Shown here piece after piece: positions 8,812 through 17,554 of a stretch of 64,000 nt of DNA. Made by a program: the position numbers and the translations under genes. Within the stretch, counting starts at the first letter, position 1; the number at the start of each line of letters is the position of its first letter. The stretch comes from CAZHHH01 sp052400685. Lineage in GTDB: Bacteria > Bacteroidota > Bacteroidia > Bacteroidales > Marinilabiliaceae. A model generated the notes under the pieces. It worked only from the letters and a program-made list of their open reading frames with translations, was not told the origin of the DNA and did not search any database. The stretch lies in assembly GCA_052400685.1 (NCBI GenBank), contig JBQTGJ010000013.1; one strand, written 5' to 3'.

Positions 8812-9675
8812 CTAATGAAATATAATGAGTTTATCTTTCAGGGCTTTATCATACAAATCGTCGCCCAAATGATTAATAAACTCCAATCGCTTCTGGTTTA
8901 AAAGAATAGCACGTACCCGCTCTTTCACAAAGCTTAAAGGCGCTTGCTGTCCTGCCATATGATAATTATAAATAACTAAATAATAGTTGTACAACGAATC
9001 GGAGGTCTCATAGTACTTATTGTACTTCAAAAATCGTTCTTCGTTAAGAATCGGCTCGGGAAGCGAGCTATTAATACGACTAAAAGGAATCCATTCTTCA
9101 ATAAACTGATCATATTTACGGGCGTACTGAAATGCGTATGCCTCCAAATTGACCAGATCCTCCGGTTCGCGCGAACGGTACCATTTTTTAAGATCTTTTT
9201 GATTAGGCACGCCGACGGGGATTTTCAAAAAAACCCCTTGAACAATATTATTCTGCAGTTTAAAATTATCCTGCATATCATTATAGTAAGTCTCAATTTC
9301 CTGATCGGTAACTTCCGGCAAATGCTTTTCCTGAAGCATTTTCTGCTGATACAAGTGTACCAATAAACTGGTTCGATACTCTTCTAATAATTTGTCCACA
9401 TCCCTTTCCTGTGGCGTAAGATTCATCTCAGCCTGATGAAGCAACAATCGGGCCCTAATCCAACGGCTTATATAATCGTCGGCCAAAGCAACGCTATCCT
9501 GTGGACTGAGATTATCGGGGATAGCCTCATTCAACTGTTTCTGAGTCAGACTCCAGTCGCCCACGCTCACCACCGGCACATCACCCGGCGCATCAGGAAC
9601 CGGGGTACAAGCTTCAAAAAGTACCACCCCACTCAAAAACACCAAGCGACCCCATTTCCAACTTTTTATCATCAA
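8812..9675 (-). CDS. SurA-like lipoprotein without an obvious parvulin domain
   Basis: This 287-residue lipoprotein (lipobox ending FEAC, Cys23) resembles the helical N-terminal SurA chaperone fold, with VVSVGDWSLTQKQLNEAIP followed by long helices. I do not see the GGxLG parvulin signature that both neighbours carry, so it is probably a chaperone and not an active isomerase. It lies 31 bases upstream of the SurA-like gene on the same strand and about 50 bases downstream of the large PpiC protein. Confidence 0.75.
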   Translation of the reverse strand: MMIKSWKWGRLVFLSGVVLFEACTPVPDAPGDVPVVSVGDWSLTQKQLNEAIPDNLSPQDSVALADDYISRWIRARLLLHQAEMNLTPQERDVDKLLEEYRTSLLVHLYQQKMLQEKHLPEVTDQEIETYYNDMQDNFKLQNNIVQGVFLKIPVGVPNQKDLKKWYRSREPEDLVNLEAYAFQYARKYDQFIEEWIPFSRINSSLPEPILNEERFLKYNKYYETSDSLYNYYLVIYNYHMAGQQAPLSFVKERVRAILLNQKRLEFINHLGDDLYDKALKDKLIIFH

Positions 9676-9724
9676 TAAAATCTCCTTTTTCCCTGGTTAT
9701 TATATTTCCGATTACAAAAAGAAT

Positions 9725-11650
9725 CTATTTCTTAATTAACTTATAGTTGAACACCGGCCGATACTTCGTCCTCAAAGCTTTTACCCACTCTTCTTCAAGT
9801 TCTTTTTGCCAAGCACTCATAACCTTCCCTCTTACTTTCTGAAATGGCAGAGGATCAGCTCGTACCACTGTTCCACTCCAAACAACAGCCGAAGCATCGT
9901 GAAACGGATTTGTGTCAGGTAACAAATTACCCTGAGTGACTGGTGACAAATCATTCGCAAAATCAAAACGACCTTCCAAACACTCGAAGTCATCCTGCGA
10001 ACCTTTCTCTTTCAATATTTGTACCACGTTTAACGATGGGTTTCGTTTTAACGCCTTCTGAACTTTTTTTGTCAACTTAGCTGAATTGATCCGGCACATC
10101 TCTCCTTCCAAAACAGGCGTTGGTTCAAATTGCGACAAATGCGTATCGTAATACTTTTGTAAAGCCAACGTATCATCGGCCACTTTTGACCATATTTCAC
10201 GATTGGTCAAATCAAAAATCAAAAGTCCATCAAAATACTCATTTGACAAATATTTATAAGCTAAATTATTTGATGCCAATTGTGCACGCTCAACATCTAA
10301 AACCGATGCTTCCAAAAATCCATCCAATTGATGCCCAGTTACCAAACCATTGTTGGACGCTGCACCAGTCGCACCTCTTTTTGTTAAAAAATCATTGAGG
10401 GTAAAAGCTTCACCACGATAGGTTAAAAGCACAGTCTGTAAATCGGCGGACAATTTGATCCGAAGACTATCAGCCGTCATTTTGCCATTGGCGAGCAAAC
10501 CCAATATCTCATTTTGAAGATCTTTATTAACAATATATTGATCCGAAGCCATACACTTTTTCACAAAAGCAACCTGCCCGGCTTTATCGCGGCCATCGCG
10601 GCTAAGCATTGACATAATATATTTTCTATCTCCCGAAGGTTGTTCGTTGGGAATCTTCTCCAGCAGCTTAATAATATGCCAACCATAATCAGTACGAACA
10701 GGTTTTGAGAATTCACCAACCTGTTTAAGCTGAAATGCGGCCTGTGCAAACTCAGGCACCATATTATCCAATGAAAAGGCATTCATCTCCCCACCATGCG
10801 AACTGGTGTATTCATCGTCGGAATATTGATTGGCCAAATCGCTAAAGTCGGCACCGTTAGCCAGCATTGAATAAACAGAGTCAACACTCTGTTTGCAAGC
10901 CAATTTTTGTGCTTCGGTAGCATTGTGAGGAAACATTTTCATGATGTGCGCAACCCGTACTTTCCCCGGATGCGGAATGCGTTTATGAACAAACAAAATA
11001 TGATAGCCAAAATCGGTTCGAACCACTTCCGAAACCTGGCCGACTGGAGTTTCAAAAGCCATTTTTTCGAAAGGATAAATCATCCGAAAGGCGGAAAAAT
11101 AACCCAGATATCCCCTGTTATTTTTGGCTGAAGGATCCTGTGAATAGTTTTCGGCCAGTTGATTAAAGTCAGCCCCCGCGATAGCCCGATTGCGCAGATC
11201 ATTAATTTTATTCCACGCTTTCAATGTATCCGCGGGTACAGCGTCTGACGAAAGTGATATCAAAATATGACTGGCACTCACCATTTGCTCCATGTGGCGG
11301 GCAGCTTCATCAATCACCGCCGTTAAAGCAGACGAATCAACCAAAAAATCAGCTTTTAAATCTTCAGAGTATTTACCATACTCCTCTTTAAAACTGGCGG
11401 TTGTATCTAGCCCCTGATTAATAGCGTCAACCACTTTAAGTTTATAATTGATAAATCGCTCAGCAAAATCTGCCGGACTCTCATCAAATCCCGGAAGATT
11501 TTTGTTTTTGTTATATACATACCAGAACTCTCCTTCGGTATACTGATAATTAGCGATGGACAGAATTGTTTTGCCGGCATCCTGAGCTACAACCAATAAA
11601 GTTGTAAACAGCCAGAATGATAAAAATAAGAGACCTCGGTTGCGAAGCAT
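9725..11650 (-). CDS. large PpiC/parvulin-type peptidylprolyl isomerase
   Basis: This 641-residue exported protein has a signal peptide (MLRNRGLLFLSFWLFTTLLV), an N-terminal helical chaperone region, then two successive parvulin domains at about 120-225 and 230-335. Each has the NRGYLGYFSAFRM- or SHGGEMNAFSLDNM-type motif and a FGYHI/YGWHI end. The C-terminal 300 residues are a less conserved folding region. It should act in the periplasm on envelope proteins. It is the first gene of the parvulin/OstA run, 180 bases downstream of guaB. Confidence 0.88.
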   Translation of the reverse strand: MLRNRGLLFLSFWLFTTLLVVAQDAGKTILSIANYQYTEGEFWYVYNKNKNLPGFDESPADFAERFINYKLKVVDAINQGLDTTASFKEEYGKYSEDLKADFLVDSSALTAVIDEAARHMEQMVSASHILISLSSDAVPADTLKAWNKINDLRNRAIAGADFNQLAENYSQDPSAKNNRGYLGYFSAFRMIYPFEKMAFETPVGQVSEVVRTDFGYHILFVHKRIPHPGKVRVAHIMKMFPHNATEAQKLACKQSVDSVYSMLANGADFSDLANQYSDDEYTSSHGGEMNAFSLDNMVPEFAQAAFQLKQVGEFSKPVRTDYGWHIIKLLEKIPNEQPSGDRKYIMSMLSRDGRDKAGQVAFVKKCMASDQYIVNKDLQNEILGLLANGKMTADSLRIKLSADLQTVLLTYRGEAFTLNDFLTKRGATGAASNNGLVTGHQLDGFLEASVLDVERAQLASNNLAYKYLSNEYFDGLLIFDLTNREIWSKVADDTLALQKYYDTHLSQFEPTPVLEGEMCRINSAKLTKKVQKALKRNPSLNVVQILKEKGSQDDFECLEGRFDFANDLSPVTQGNLLPDTNPFHDASAVVWSGTVVRADPLPFQKVRGKVMSAWQKELEEEWVKALRTKYRPVFNYKLIKK

Positions 11651-11779
11651 TTGATTTTAGTTAAAGATTAATCAATAAATTAATTCACGACTGATAACGA
11701 TCAAAGGCGATCATCAAAAAACGCGAAAAATTAATCAAATTAAACGTTTGTTGCAATTAATTTCATGGGTTAACGACAT

Positions 11780-11815
11780 AAAAAAAAGGAAGCGAATGTG
11801 TGCTTCCTTTTTTTT
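11780..11815 (-). terminator. intrinsic terminator of guaB
   Basis: GGAAGC and GCTTCC form a short stem flanked on both sides by A/T runs of seven or more, so it could work in either direction. It is just past the guaB stop. Confidence 0.75.
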
Positions 11816-11827
11816 ATGAACCTCTAA

Positions 11828-13297
11828 CTACCTGGAATAATTAGGTGCTTCGCTGGTAATGCTGACATCGTGGGGATGCGACTCGGCAACGCCCGCATTG
11901 GTAATACGTGTAAAACGGGCCTGATGAAGATCCTCAATATTTCGGGCCCCGCAATATCCCATTCCGGCACGCAAGCCACCAATCATTTGATAAATAACTT
12001 CATAGAGCGTTCCTTTATAAGGTACACGAGCCGAAATTCCTTCAGGAACCAGCTTTTTAATATCATCTTCAACATCCTGGAAATAACGATCTTTAGACCC
12101 TTTTTGCATGGCTTCAAGTGATCCCATTCCACGATAGGTTTTAAACTTACGACCGTTATATATAATGGTTTCACCCGGTGATTCCTCAACACCGGCAAAC
12201 AATGAGCCAGCCATGACAGAGTGAGCACCGGCAGCCAGCGCTTTTACAATATCTCCACTGTAACGCAGTCCGCCATCAGCGATCAAAGGCACCCCGGTAC
12301 CCTTCAATGCCTTTGCCACATCGTAGATGGCAGACAATTGCGGAACACCAACGCCGGCAATAACACGCGTGGTACAAATTGAGCCGGGCCCAATACCTAC
12401 CTTAACGCCATCAGCACCAGCCTTCACTAAGGCAAGAGCCGCTTCGCCGGTAGCAATATTCCCCACCACCACCTCAAGCGTTGGATAACGGCGTTTAGTC
12501 TCCTTAAGCGTTTCAATAACCCCTTTTGAATGCCCGTGCGCCGTATCAATAACAATGGCATCAACATTTGCCTTAACCAAAGCATCAATACGTTCGTAGG
12601 TATTAAAAGTAACACCTATTCCACCAGCTACCCGCAAACGACCTTTTTCATCCTTGCAGGCCATTGGCTTATCTTTTGCTTTAGTGATATCTTTATAAGT
12701 CAACAAACCAATGAGTTTATTATCCTTATCAACCACCGGGAGCTTTTCTATTTTATATTCCTGAAGAATGGCAGCAGCACTTTCCAGATCGGTTGTTTGA
12801 TTTGTCGTCACCAAATTTTTAGAAGTCATCACCTCATCAATGCGGCGCGCCATATTATTTTCGAAACGCAAATCCCTATTGGTAACAATACCAACCAGAT
12901 AGCCATTTTCGTCGACCACCGGAATGCCTCCAATTTTATACTCGCTCATTAACTTAAGAGCATCGGCCACCGTTTTACCTTTGCGAATGGTTACGGGGTT
13001 GTAAATCATACCATTTTCAGCACGTTTTACCACCTCAACCTGCCGGGCCTGCTCTTCGATGGTCATATTTTTATGGATAACACCAATACCACCCTCACGG
13101 GCAATAGCAATAGCCATACGCGCTTCTGTAACAGTATCCATAGCCGCCGAAAGAATCGGAGTATTAAGAATAATGTTACGGGAAAAACGAGATACCAAAG
13201 TTACCTCGCGGGGCAATACCTCCGAATAAGATGGGATGAGTAAAACATCATCAAATGTTAATCCGTCAGAAACAATTCGATCTTCAATAAATGACAT
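11828..13297 (-). CDS. guaB: IMP dehydrogenase
   Basis: This 489-residue enzyme oxidises IMP to XMP, committing purines to GMP. The catalytic loop GPGSICTTR places Cys308. Two CBS domains occupy about 100-205, between the halves of the TIM barrel (FDDVLLIPSYSEVLPR at the start). I start at MSFIEDRIVSDG: the frame is open 19 codons further up, but a TAnnTTTG promoter lies inside that extension. Confidence 0.96.
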   Translation of the reverse strand: MSFIEDRIVSDGLTFDDVLLIPSYSEVLPREVTLVSRFSRNIILNTPILSAAMDTVTEARMAIAIAREGGIGVIHKNMTIEEQARQVEVVKRAENGMIYNPVTIRKGKTVADALKLMSEYKIGGIPVVDENGYLVGIVTNRDLRFENNMARRIDEVMTSKNLVTTNQTTDLESAAAILQEYKIEKLPVVDKDNKLIGLLTYKDITKAKDKPMACKDEKGRLRVAGGIGVTFNTYERIDALVKANVDAIVIDTAHGHSKGVIETLKETKRRYPTLEVVVGNIATGEAALALVKAGADGVKVGIGPGSICTTRVIAGVGVPQLSAIYDVAKALKGTGVPLIADGGLRYSGDIVKALAAGAHSVMAGSLFAGVEESPGETIIYNGRKFKTYRGMGSLEAMQKGSKDRYFQDVEDDIKKLVPEGISARVPYKGTLYEVIYQMIGGLRAGMGYCGARNIEDLHQARFTRITNAGVAESHPHDVSITSEAPNYSR

Positions 13298-13332
13298 GGG
13301 AGAAGCTTTTGGATGTTTGAAATAAATTTTGG

Positions 13333-13340
13333 CAAAGGTA
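13333..13340 (-). promoter_or_regulatory. -7 promoter element for guaB
   Basis: On the minus strand this reads TACCTTTG, an exact TAnnTTTG. It lies about 36 bases upstream of the chosen guaB ATG and downstream of the longer alternative start, so it decides between them. A clear -33 TTTG at ideal spacing is not seen. Confidence 0.55.
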
Positions 13341-13464
13341 CAAAAAATAGTCAATCGTCAGCATCCTGCCGGCAGTAACTTCGACGACACACTTTAGATG
13401 TAACACTTTTTCACAGTTTGCCCTATAAACAGTGGCTTTGAAGAGGCTATTAATTCAATTTTCA

Positions 13465-13472
13465 TATATTTG
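13465..13472 (+). promoter_or_regulatory. -7 promoter element for the lipoprotein gene at 13588
   Basis: TATATTTG matches TAnnTTTG, with TTTG at 13437-13440 as a possible -33 element at slightly long spacing (24 bases). The leader would be about 110 bases. Confidence 0.45.
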
Positions 13473-13587
13473 CACACTGGGGAAACATTCAAACAAAAGT
13501 ATTTCAGTTTTTTAAGCAACGTCATAATCATTACCACATCCTGATAATATAAGGATACAAATCGCACTCAGTCAATTGTAATAAATT

Positions 13588-14397
13588 ATGAAACAATTAA
13601 AAACGGCAGGTCTAATTTTTCTTAGTTTGATGATTAGTTGTGGTCCTTCGCGGGAGGATGCCGCCAACGAACGCCTTCAGGAAGCGGAACAACTAACCAA
13701 AGAAGGGAATTACAATCTGGCAAAGCTAAAACTCGACACGCTGCTTTCACAATACAAAGATCAACAGACACAGGCTGAGCAGGCCACAAGAATGCTTAAC
13801 CGAATCATTCTGAAAGAGCAGCAACGTAACGTCAGTTTTCTTGACAGCTTACTATCCGACGAACAAAAAAAGCTGGAACCCATGATGAAAAACTTCATTA
13901 TCTCCGACGAATATGGTTCAGAAAAAATATTGATACACAAACGACAACGACCGGAAAATAGCTATAACAGAACATTCATAAGAGCGCATCCTGATTTAAA
14001 AGGAAATTTCTTCATATCGAGTCGGTATCATGGAACCAAATGGATTTCGCACCACCAGATAAAAGTTTATTACGATGGGAAATCTGCAACAACGGAATCG
14101 GTCCCTGAGGATGGATTTAACAACAGGCGTTTTGAAGACGGTGATTTTAAATGGGAAATAGTTAATTACAAGGATGGAAAAGACAACGGCGTCATTGATT
14201 TCATAGCAAAAAACTGGCAGGAGCCTTTACGGGTTCAGTTTATAGGGAAAGGTTACGAATACATCATTATGGAAAAATACGACCGGGAGGCCATACGTGA
14301 TGGGTATGAGATATCATTCATCCTGAAAGAAATAGACCGGCTTAAAGCTGAAAAGAAAAAAGCGTTAAACACAATCAACCATTTAAAAAATAATTAA
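13588..14397 (+). CDS. hypothetical lipoprotein with N-terminal helical repeat
   Basis: I do not recognise this 269-residue protein. It has a lipoprotein signal (lipobox MISC, Cys18). An N-terminal helical stretch follows (about 25-100, with EAEQLTKEGNYNLAKLKLDTLL resembling a TPR-like pair), then a beta-rich domain, then a basic coiled-coil tail (ILKEIDRLKAEKKKALNTI). It is monocistronic with its own promoter. The envelope location follows from the lipobox; no function can be assigned. Confidence 0.75.
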   Translation: MKQLKTAGLIFLSLMISCGPSREDAANERLQEAEQLTKEGNYNLAKLKLDTLLSQYKDQQTQAEQATRMLNRIILKEQQRNVSFLDSLLSDEQKKLEPMMKNFIISDEYGSEKILIHKRQRPENSYNRTFIRAHPDLKGNFFISSRYHGTKWISHHQIKVYYDGKSATTESVPEDGFNNRRFEDGDFKWEIVNYKDGKDNGVIDFIAKNWQEPLRVQFIGKGYEYIIMEKYDREAIRDGYEISFILKEIDRLKAEKKKALNTINHLKNN

Positions 14398-14518
14398 TGT
14401 CATCAGTCTAAAAACTCTATTTCCCCCTTCACTCCCACTTTCAAAACAGTTTTTTACGACAATAAACTCACATTTTCGATTATTGTTATATTGATTTACC
14501 TTAAGGGCACATTACAAA

Positions 14519-14548
14519 CGAAGGGTAGCCAAATACAGCTACCCTTCG
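14519..14548. terminator. hairpin terminator between convergent genes
   Basis: CGAAGGGTAGC and GCTACCCTTCG form a perfect 11-bp stem with an 8-base loop. A T-rich stretch follows on the plus strand; the minus side has only three Ts. It separates the lipoprotein gene and the DUF3127 gene. Confidence 0.7.
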
Positions 14549-14565
14549 TTAAATAATTTTTTTTA

Positions 14566-14940
14566 TTAAAAAGGTAAATCATCACCCGATTCAGCCGGAG
14601 GAATTTCGGTCTCGGCAAAAGGTGGTGCAGGTGCATCCTGCGGAGCTTCAACGCCTGAGCTTTCAACACGCCATGCTTCAAGATTGGTAAAATAACTAAC
14701 ACGTCCATCTTTCTCCCATTTCCGTCCTCTAAGATTGAACGTCACCTTAAGACTATCACCCAGATTAAAAGAATCGAGCAATGCACATTTATCCTGCGTC
14801 AGCTGAAATTTCACAAAATCATTCCAATCACTGTTACGTTCATTGATGACTTCAATTACAAATTCGCGTTTTTTAAAGCTGGCAGTAATATCAACGGTAT
14901 CATCCTTAACAATAAGATTACCGGTTATTTCGAAACTCAT
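14566..14940 (-). CDS. DUF3127 family protein with SSB-like acidic tail
   Basis: This 124-residue protein has a compact beta-rich N-terminal domain (1-90, MSFEITGNLIVKDDTVDI ... FTNLEAWRVE) of the DUF3127 family. A Pro/Ala/Glu-rich linker then leads to the final residues GDDLPF. That end closely resembles the DDDIPF tip by which bacterial SSB recruits partner proteins, and the architecture (OB-like domain, disordered linker, acidic tip) is that of an SSB. DNA binding is inference. It is 13 bases downstream of the cyclophilin gene and probably cotranscribed. Confidence 0.85.
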   Translation of the reverse strand: MSFEITGNLIVKDDTVDITASFKKREFVIEVINERNSDWNDFVKFQLTQDKCALLDSFNLGDSLKVTFNLRGRKWEKDGRVSYFTNLEAWRVESSGVEAPQDAPAPPFAETEIPPAESGDDLPF

Positions 14941-14953
14941 ATATAACTATTTA

Positions 14954-15412
14954 TTATGATTCAACAATTACAATTTTCTCAATCAGATCACCAGCACGAA
15001 TGGCGTCGATGACATCCAACCCATCAACCACTTTTCCAAAACAAGTATGCTGACGGTCTAAATGGGCCGTGTTGCTGCGGCTATGACAAATGAAAAACTG
15101 CGAACCTCCGGTATCGCGTCCGGCATGAGCCATACTCAACACGCCCCGGTCATGAAACTGGTTCTCACCATCTAACTCACAGGGAATAGAATATCCAGGG
15201 CCTCCGGTTCCAACCCGTGGGTTGCCCGGCTCTTTGGAAAAAGGACACCCTCCCTGAATCACGAAATCAGGAATAACACGATGAAACCTTAGTCCGTCAT
15301 AAAACCCTTCTTCCGACAGTTTAATGAAATTTGCCACCGTCCCGGGTGCATCATCATGATAAAACGCCACTTTCATAACACCTTTAGGGGTGTGTATTTC
15401 AGCACTCTTCAT
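14954..15412 (-). CDS. cyclophilin-type peptidylprolyl isomerase
   Basis: This 152-residue single-domain cyclophilin has the core FHRVIPDFVIQGG and GGSQFFI motifs with the active-site Arg in FHR. It has no signal peptide, so it is cytosolic. It catalyses cis-trans isomerisation of prolyl bonds. It forms a likely two-gene unit with the DUF3127 gene. Confidence 0.92.
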   Translation of the reverse strand: MKSAEIHTPKGVMKVAFYHDDAPGTVANFIKLSEEGFYDGLRFHRVIPDFVIQGGCPFSKEPGNPRVGTGGPGYSIPCELDGENQFHDRGVLSMAHAGRDTGGSQFFICHSRSNTAHLDRQHTCFGKVVDGLDVIDAIRAGDLIEKIVIVES

Positions 15413-15747
15413 ATATTCAATTTAAAAATTATGCAAATAGAAAAACAGCAGTAAAAGTAATGATAATCCCTCTATCAAACAAAAAAGAAAAAAAGGGAAC
15501 CATTTCACATCAAAAAATAAGTATAATTGCCACCAGTAACAAGAACCATAATTTACTAAAAAAAACTACCTTTAACCCTAATTTAAAAGCTTGATGCCTT
15601 GGTCAAATTCAGACCATAACTATTTAATATATAGTCAAAAAAGACATCTGTAATCCAGGGCCGGGGTCGACAGACAAAAAGTGACAAAAACGCATTTTAT
15701 AATGACAACTCACAAAAGTAGAGACATCGGCAATAACACAGTACAAC
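15413..15747. other. intergenic, no gene seen
   Basis: This 335-base AT-rich spacer between divergent genes has no ORF with recognisable features. Promoters for the cyclophilin gene and the pRiA4b-type gene must lie here, but I could not place them confidently. Confidence 0.5.
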
Positions 15748-16332
15748 ATGAAAATGACACCTTTAGTATACCAGATTAAAATAACACTCGAAGGCATCCA
15801 ACCCGATATATGGAGAAGGTTGTTTATTCAGGGGGATCTGTTCTTGCACGACTTTCATAAAATCATACAAACAGCAATGGGATGGGAAAATATTCATCTC
15901 CATCAATTTTTAAAAAACGACCGCATTTTTGGTATTGCAGACAACGAACCCGAATCACCGGAATTGTTCATGGATTACACATCAATCAGGGTAATGGATC
16001 TGTTAAAAGCGGAAGGTGACACACTACACTATTTATATGATTTTGGCGATTCATGGCTTCATAAAATAGATTTGGAAATTATAGAACCATACGATCAGGA
16101 CATGTTTTATCCGATTTGTATTGATGGTGAACGGGCCTGCCCGCCGGAAGATTGCGGAGGAGTCCCGGGTTACAATGATTTGACACTTATAATGGCACAT
16201 CCGGGGCATCCACGCCGCGATGAAATGGAAGAGTGGCTGGGCGATGACTATGATCCGGAAGAATTCGATGCAAATACAGTAAACGGCTATCTTCTAGAAG
16301 ATGATTTCGGTTGTCTTCCATATCTGGACTAA
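15748..16332 (+). CDS. plasmid pRiA4b ORF-3-like family protein
   Basis: This 194-residue protein begins VYQIKITLEGIQPDIWRRLFI, the start typical of the pRiA4b ORF-3 / IS1096 TnpR-like family, and contains LYDFGDSWLHKIDLE and a Cys-rich ACPPEDCGGVPGY segment. The family occurs on plasmids, beside insertion sequences and in chromosomes, and its biochemical role is unknown. It is monocistronic and followed directly by two copies of an intergenic repeat. Confidence 0.85.
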   Translation: MKMTPLVYQIKITLEGIQPDIWRRLFIQGDLFLHDFHKIIQTAMGWENIHLHQFLKNDRIFGIADNEPESPELFMDYTSIRVMDLLKAEGDTLHYLYDFGDSWLHKIDLEIIEPYDQDMFYPICIDGERACPPEDCGGVPGYNDLTLIMAHPGHPRRDEMEEWLGDDYDPEEFDANTVNGYLLEDDFGCLPYLD

Positions 16333-16462
16333 GTAGTGTTTGTCTATAAAGTCAACTACTTCGTTACGCTTGTCATAAAAACAGTCATTTACAAAAAGTA
16401 AACTCCTTGATTTTGATGACTTCGCAAGCCTCGTATTTGAACTTTATATTTCAAACACTTAG
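16329..16462 (+). repeat. CTAAGTGTTTG-family element, copy 2, with terminal inverted repeats
   Basis: The left end CTAAGTAGTGTTTGTC...ATAAAGT is inversely matched by ACTTTATATTTCAAACAC...TTAG at 16441-16462. That gives an element of about 134 bp with inverted ends, like a MITE. It overlaps the last bases of the pRiA4b-type gene. Confidence 0.55.
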
Positions 16463-16476
16463 TTTATGGACAGGCA

Positions 16477-16600
16477 CTAAGTAGTGTTTGTCTATAAAGT
16501 CAACTTCTGCGTTATGCTTGCTCCCAAAATGATTGTTTGCTGGAGCAAGCTCCTATTTTTCGAACGGCACAAACCTTGATGTTAAACACCTGACTTTATC
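16477..16600 (+). repeat. CTAAGTGTTTG-family element, copy 3
   Basis: The first 29 bases repeat those at 16329 exactly, so two copies lie head to tail about 148 bases apart. The similarity continues through GCGTTATGCTTGCTC. A GGAGC/GCTCC hairpin lies near 16543. The right end is degraded, so the boundary is approximate. Confidence 0.5.
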
Positions 16601-16624
16601 AACAGTCACGAAGTATAAATGCAC

Positions 16625-16668
16625 TAAAAAAGCTCAGACAGGATGAAACCAAATCTGAGCTTTTTTTA
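16625..16668 (-). terminator. intrinsic terminator of the FKBP lipoprotein gene
   Basis: AGCTCAGA and TCTGAGCT form the stem with a 15-base loop and flanking A/T runs. It is downstream of the minus-strand gene ending at 16705. Confidence 0.75.
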
Positions 16669-16704
16669 TGACAGATGAATCTAAATTCATCCATTCTGTT
16701 GTTA

Positions 16705-17517
16705 TTATTTTACTATTTCAAGCAACTCAACCTCAAATATAAGGGTTGCACCTGGGCCTATTTTACCACCAGCTCCCTGATCGCCATAAGCTAAATCAGC
16801 AGGAATATAAAGTTTCCATTTGGATCCAACAGGCATCAGTTGCAAAGCTTCGGTCCATCCCTTAATAACCTGACTAACTCCAAAAGTTGCAGGTTCGCCA
16901 CGGTCAACAGAACTATCAAACACTTCGCCATTGATTAAGGTTCCATGATAGTGACACTTAATACGACTGTCGGCTTTAGGCTTTGGACCATTACCTTCTT
17001 TGAGTATTTCGTACTGAAGTCCGCTTTCCAAAACAGTGACTTCAGGACGCTTGGCATTCTCAGCTAAAAAAGCAGCACCATCTTCACTCATCTTGGATGC
17101 GTCCTCTTTAGCCTGTGCATTTTTAGCCTCACGATGAGCGGTAAAAACCTTATTCAAATATGCATCGGCAGAAGAATCGTCAAAATACGATTTCTCATAA
17201 GCTACCTGGTTAATGTAAGCCGCTTTAAACACCTCAGCATTAAAACCGCCAAACTGGGAAGTCCGCTGCTCAATATATGCCTCCTTAAGCGCTACATCGG
17301 CAAAAATACGAGCTGCCTTTTTTAAATCCAATGTATCAAAAGGAGTATAGTTATTCATCATCTTCTCAAATTCTTTCCCTTCAAGATAACCTAATGCATA
17401 ACTCAAACTATCCACTGAATCCGTCATTTTAACTTCACCAGCCCCGGGCACCCGGTCACAACTAATGCCAGCCAAAACCATTATTGCAAGGGCGGCTGCA
17501 AAAAAACTTCTTTTCAT
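16705..17517 (-). CDS. FKBP-type peptidylprolyl isomerase lipoprotein
   Basis: This 270-residue lipoprotein (lipobox GISC, Cys20) has a helical dimerisation domain (about 25-160) and a C-terminal FKBP domain (about 165-270) with CHYHGTLINGEVFDSS, VIKGWTEALQLM and FEVELLEI. This FkpA/Mip layout acts as an envelope chaperone. It lies about 37 bases downstream of a second, cytosolic FKBP gene on the same strand, with which it shares the FKBP sequence closely, pointing to tandem duplication. Confidence 0.9.
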   Translation of the reverse strand: MKRSFFAAALAIMVLAGISCDRVPGAGEVKMTDSVDSLSYALGYLEGKEFEKMMNNYTPFDTLDLKKAARIFADVALKEAYIEQRTSQFGGFNAEVFKAAYINQVAYEKSYFDDSSADAYLNKVFTAHREAKNAQAKEDASKMSEDGAAFLAENAKRPEVTVLESGLQYEILKEGNGPKPKADSRIKCHYHGTLINGEVFDSSVDRGEPATFGVSQVIKGWTEALQLMPVGSKWKLYIPADLAYGDQGAGGKIGPGATLIFEVELLEIVK

Positions 17518-17554
17518 AAAAAAATCTTATTAAATTTTTATTCCAATAAAAAAA

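Noticed and set aside
13297..13354. Upstream start for guaB
   Set aside because: A TAnnTTTG promoter lies within the extension, and family members begin near MSFIEDR-type sequence.
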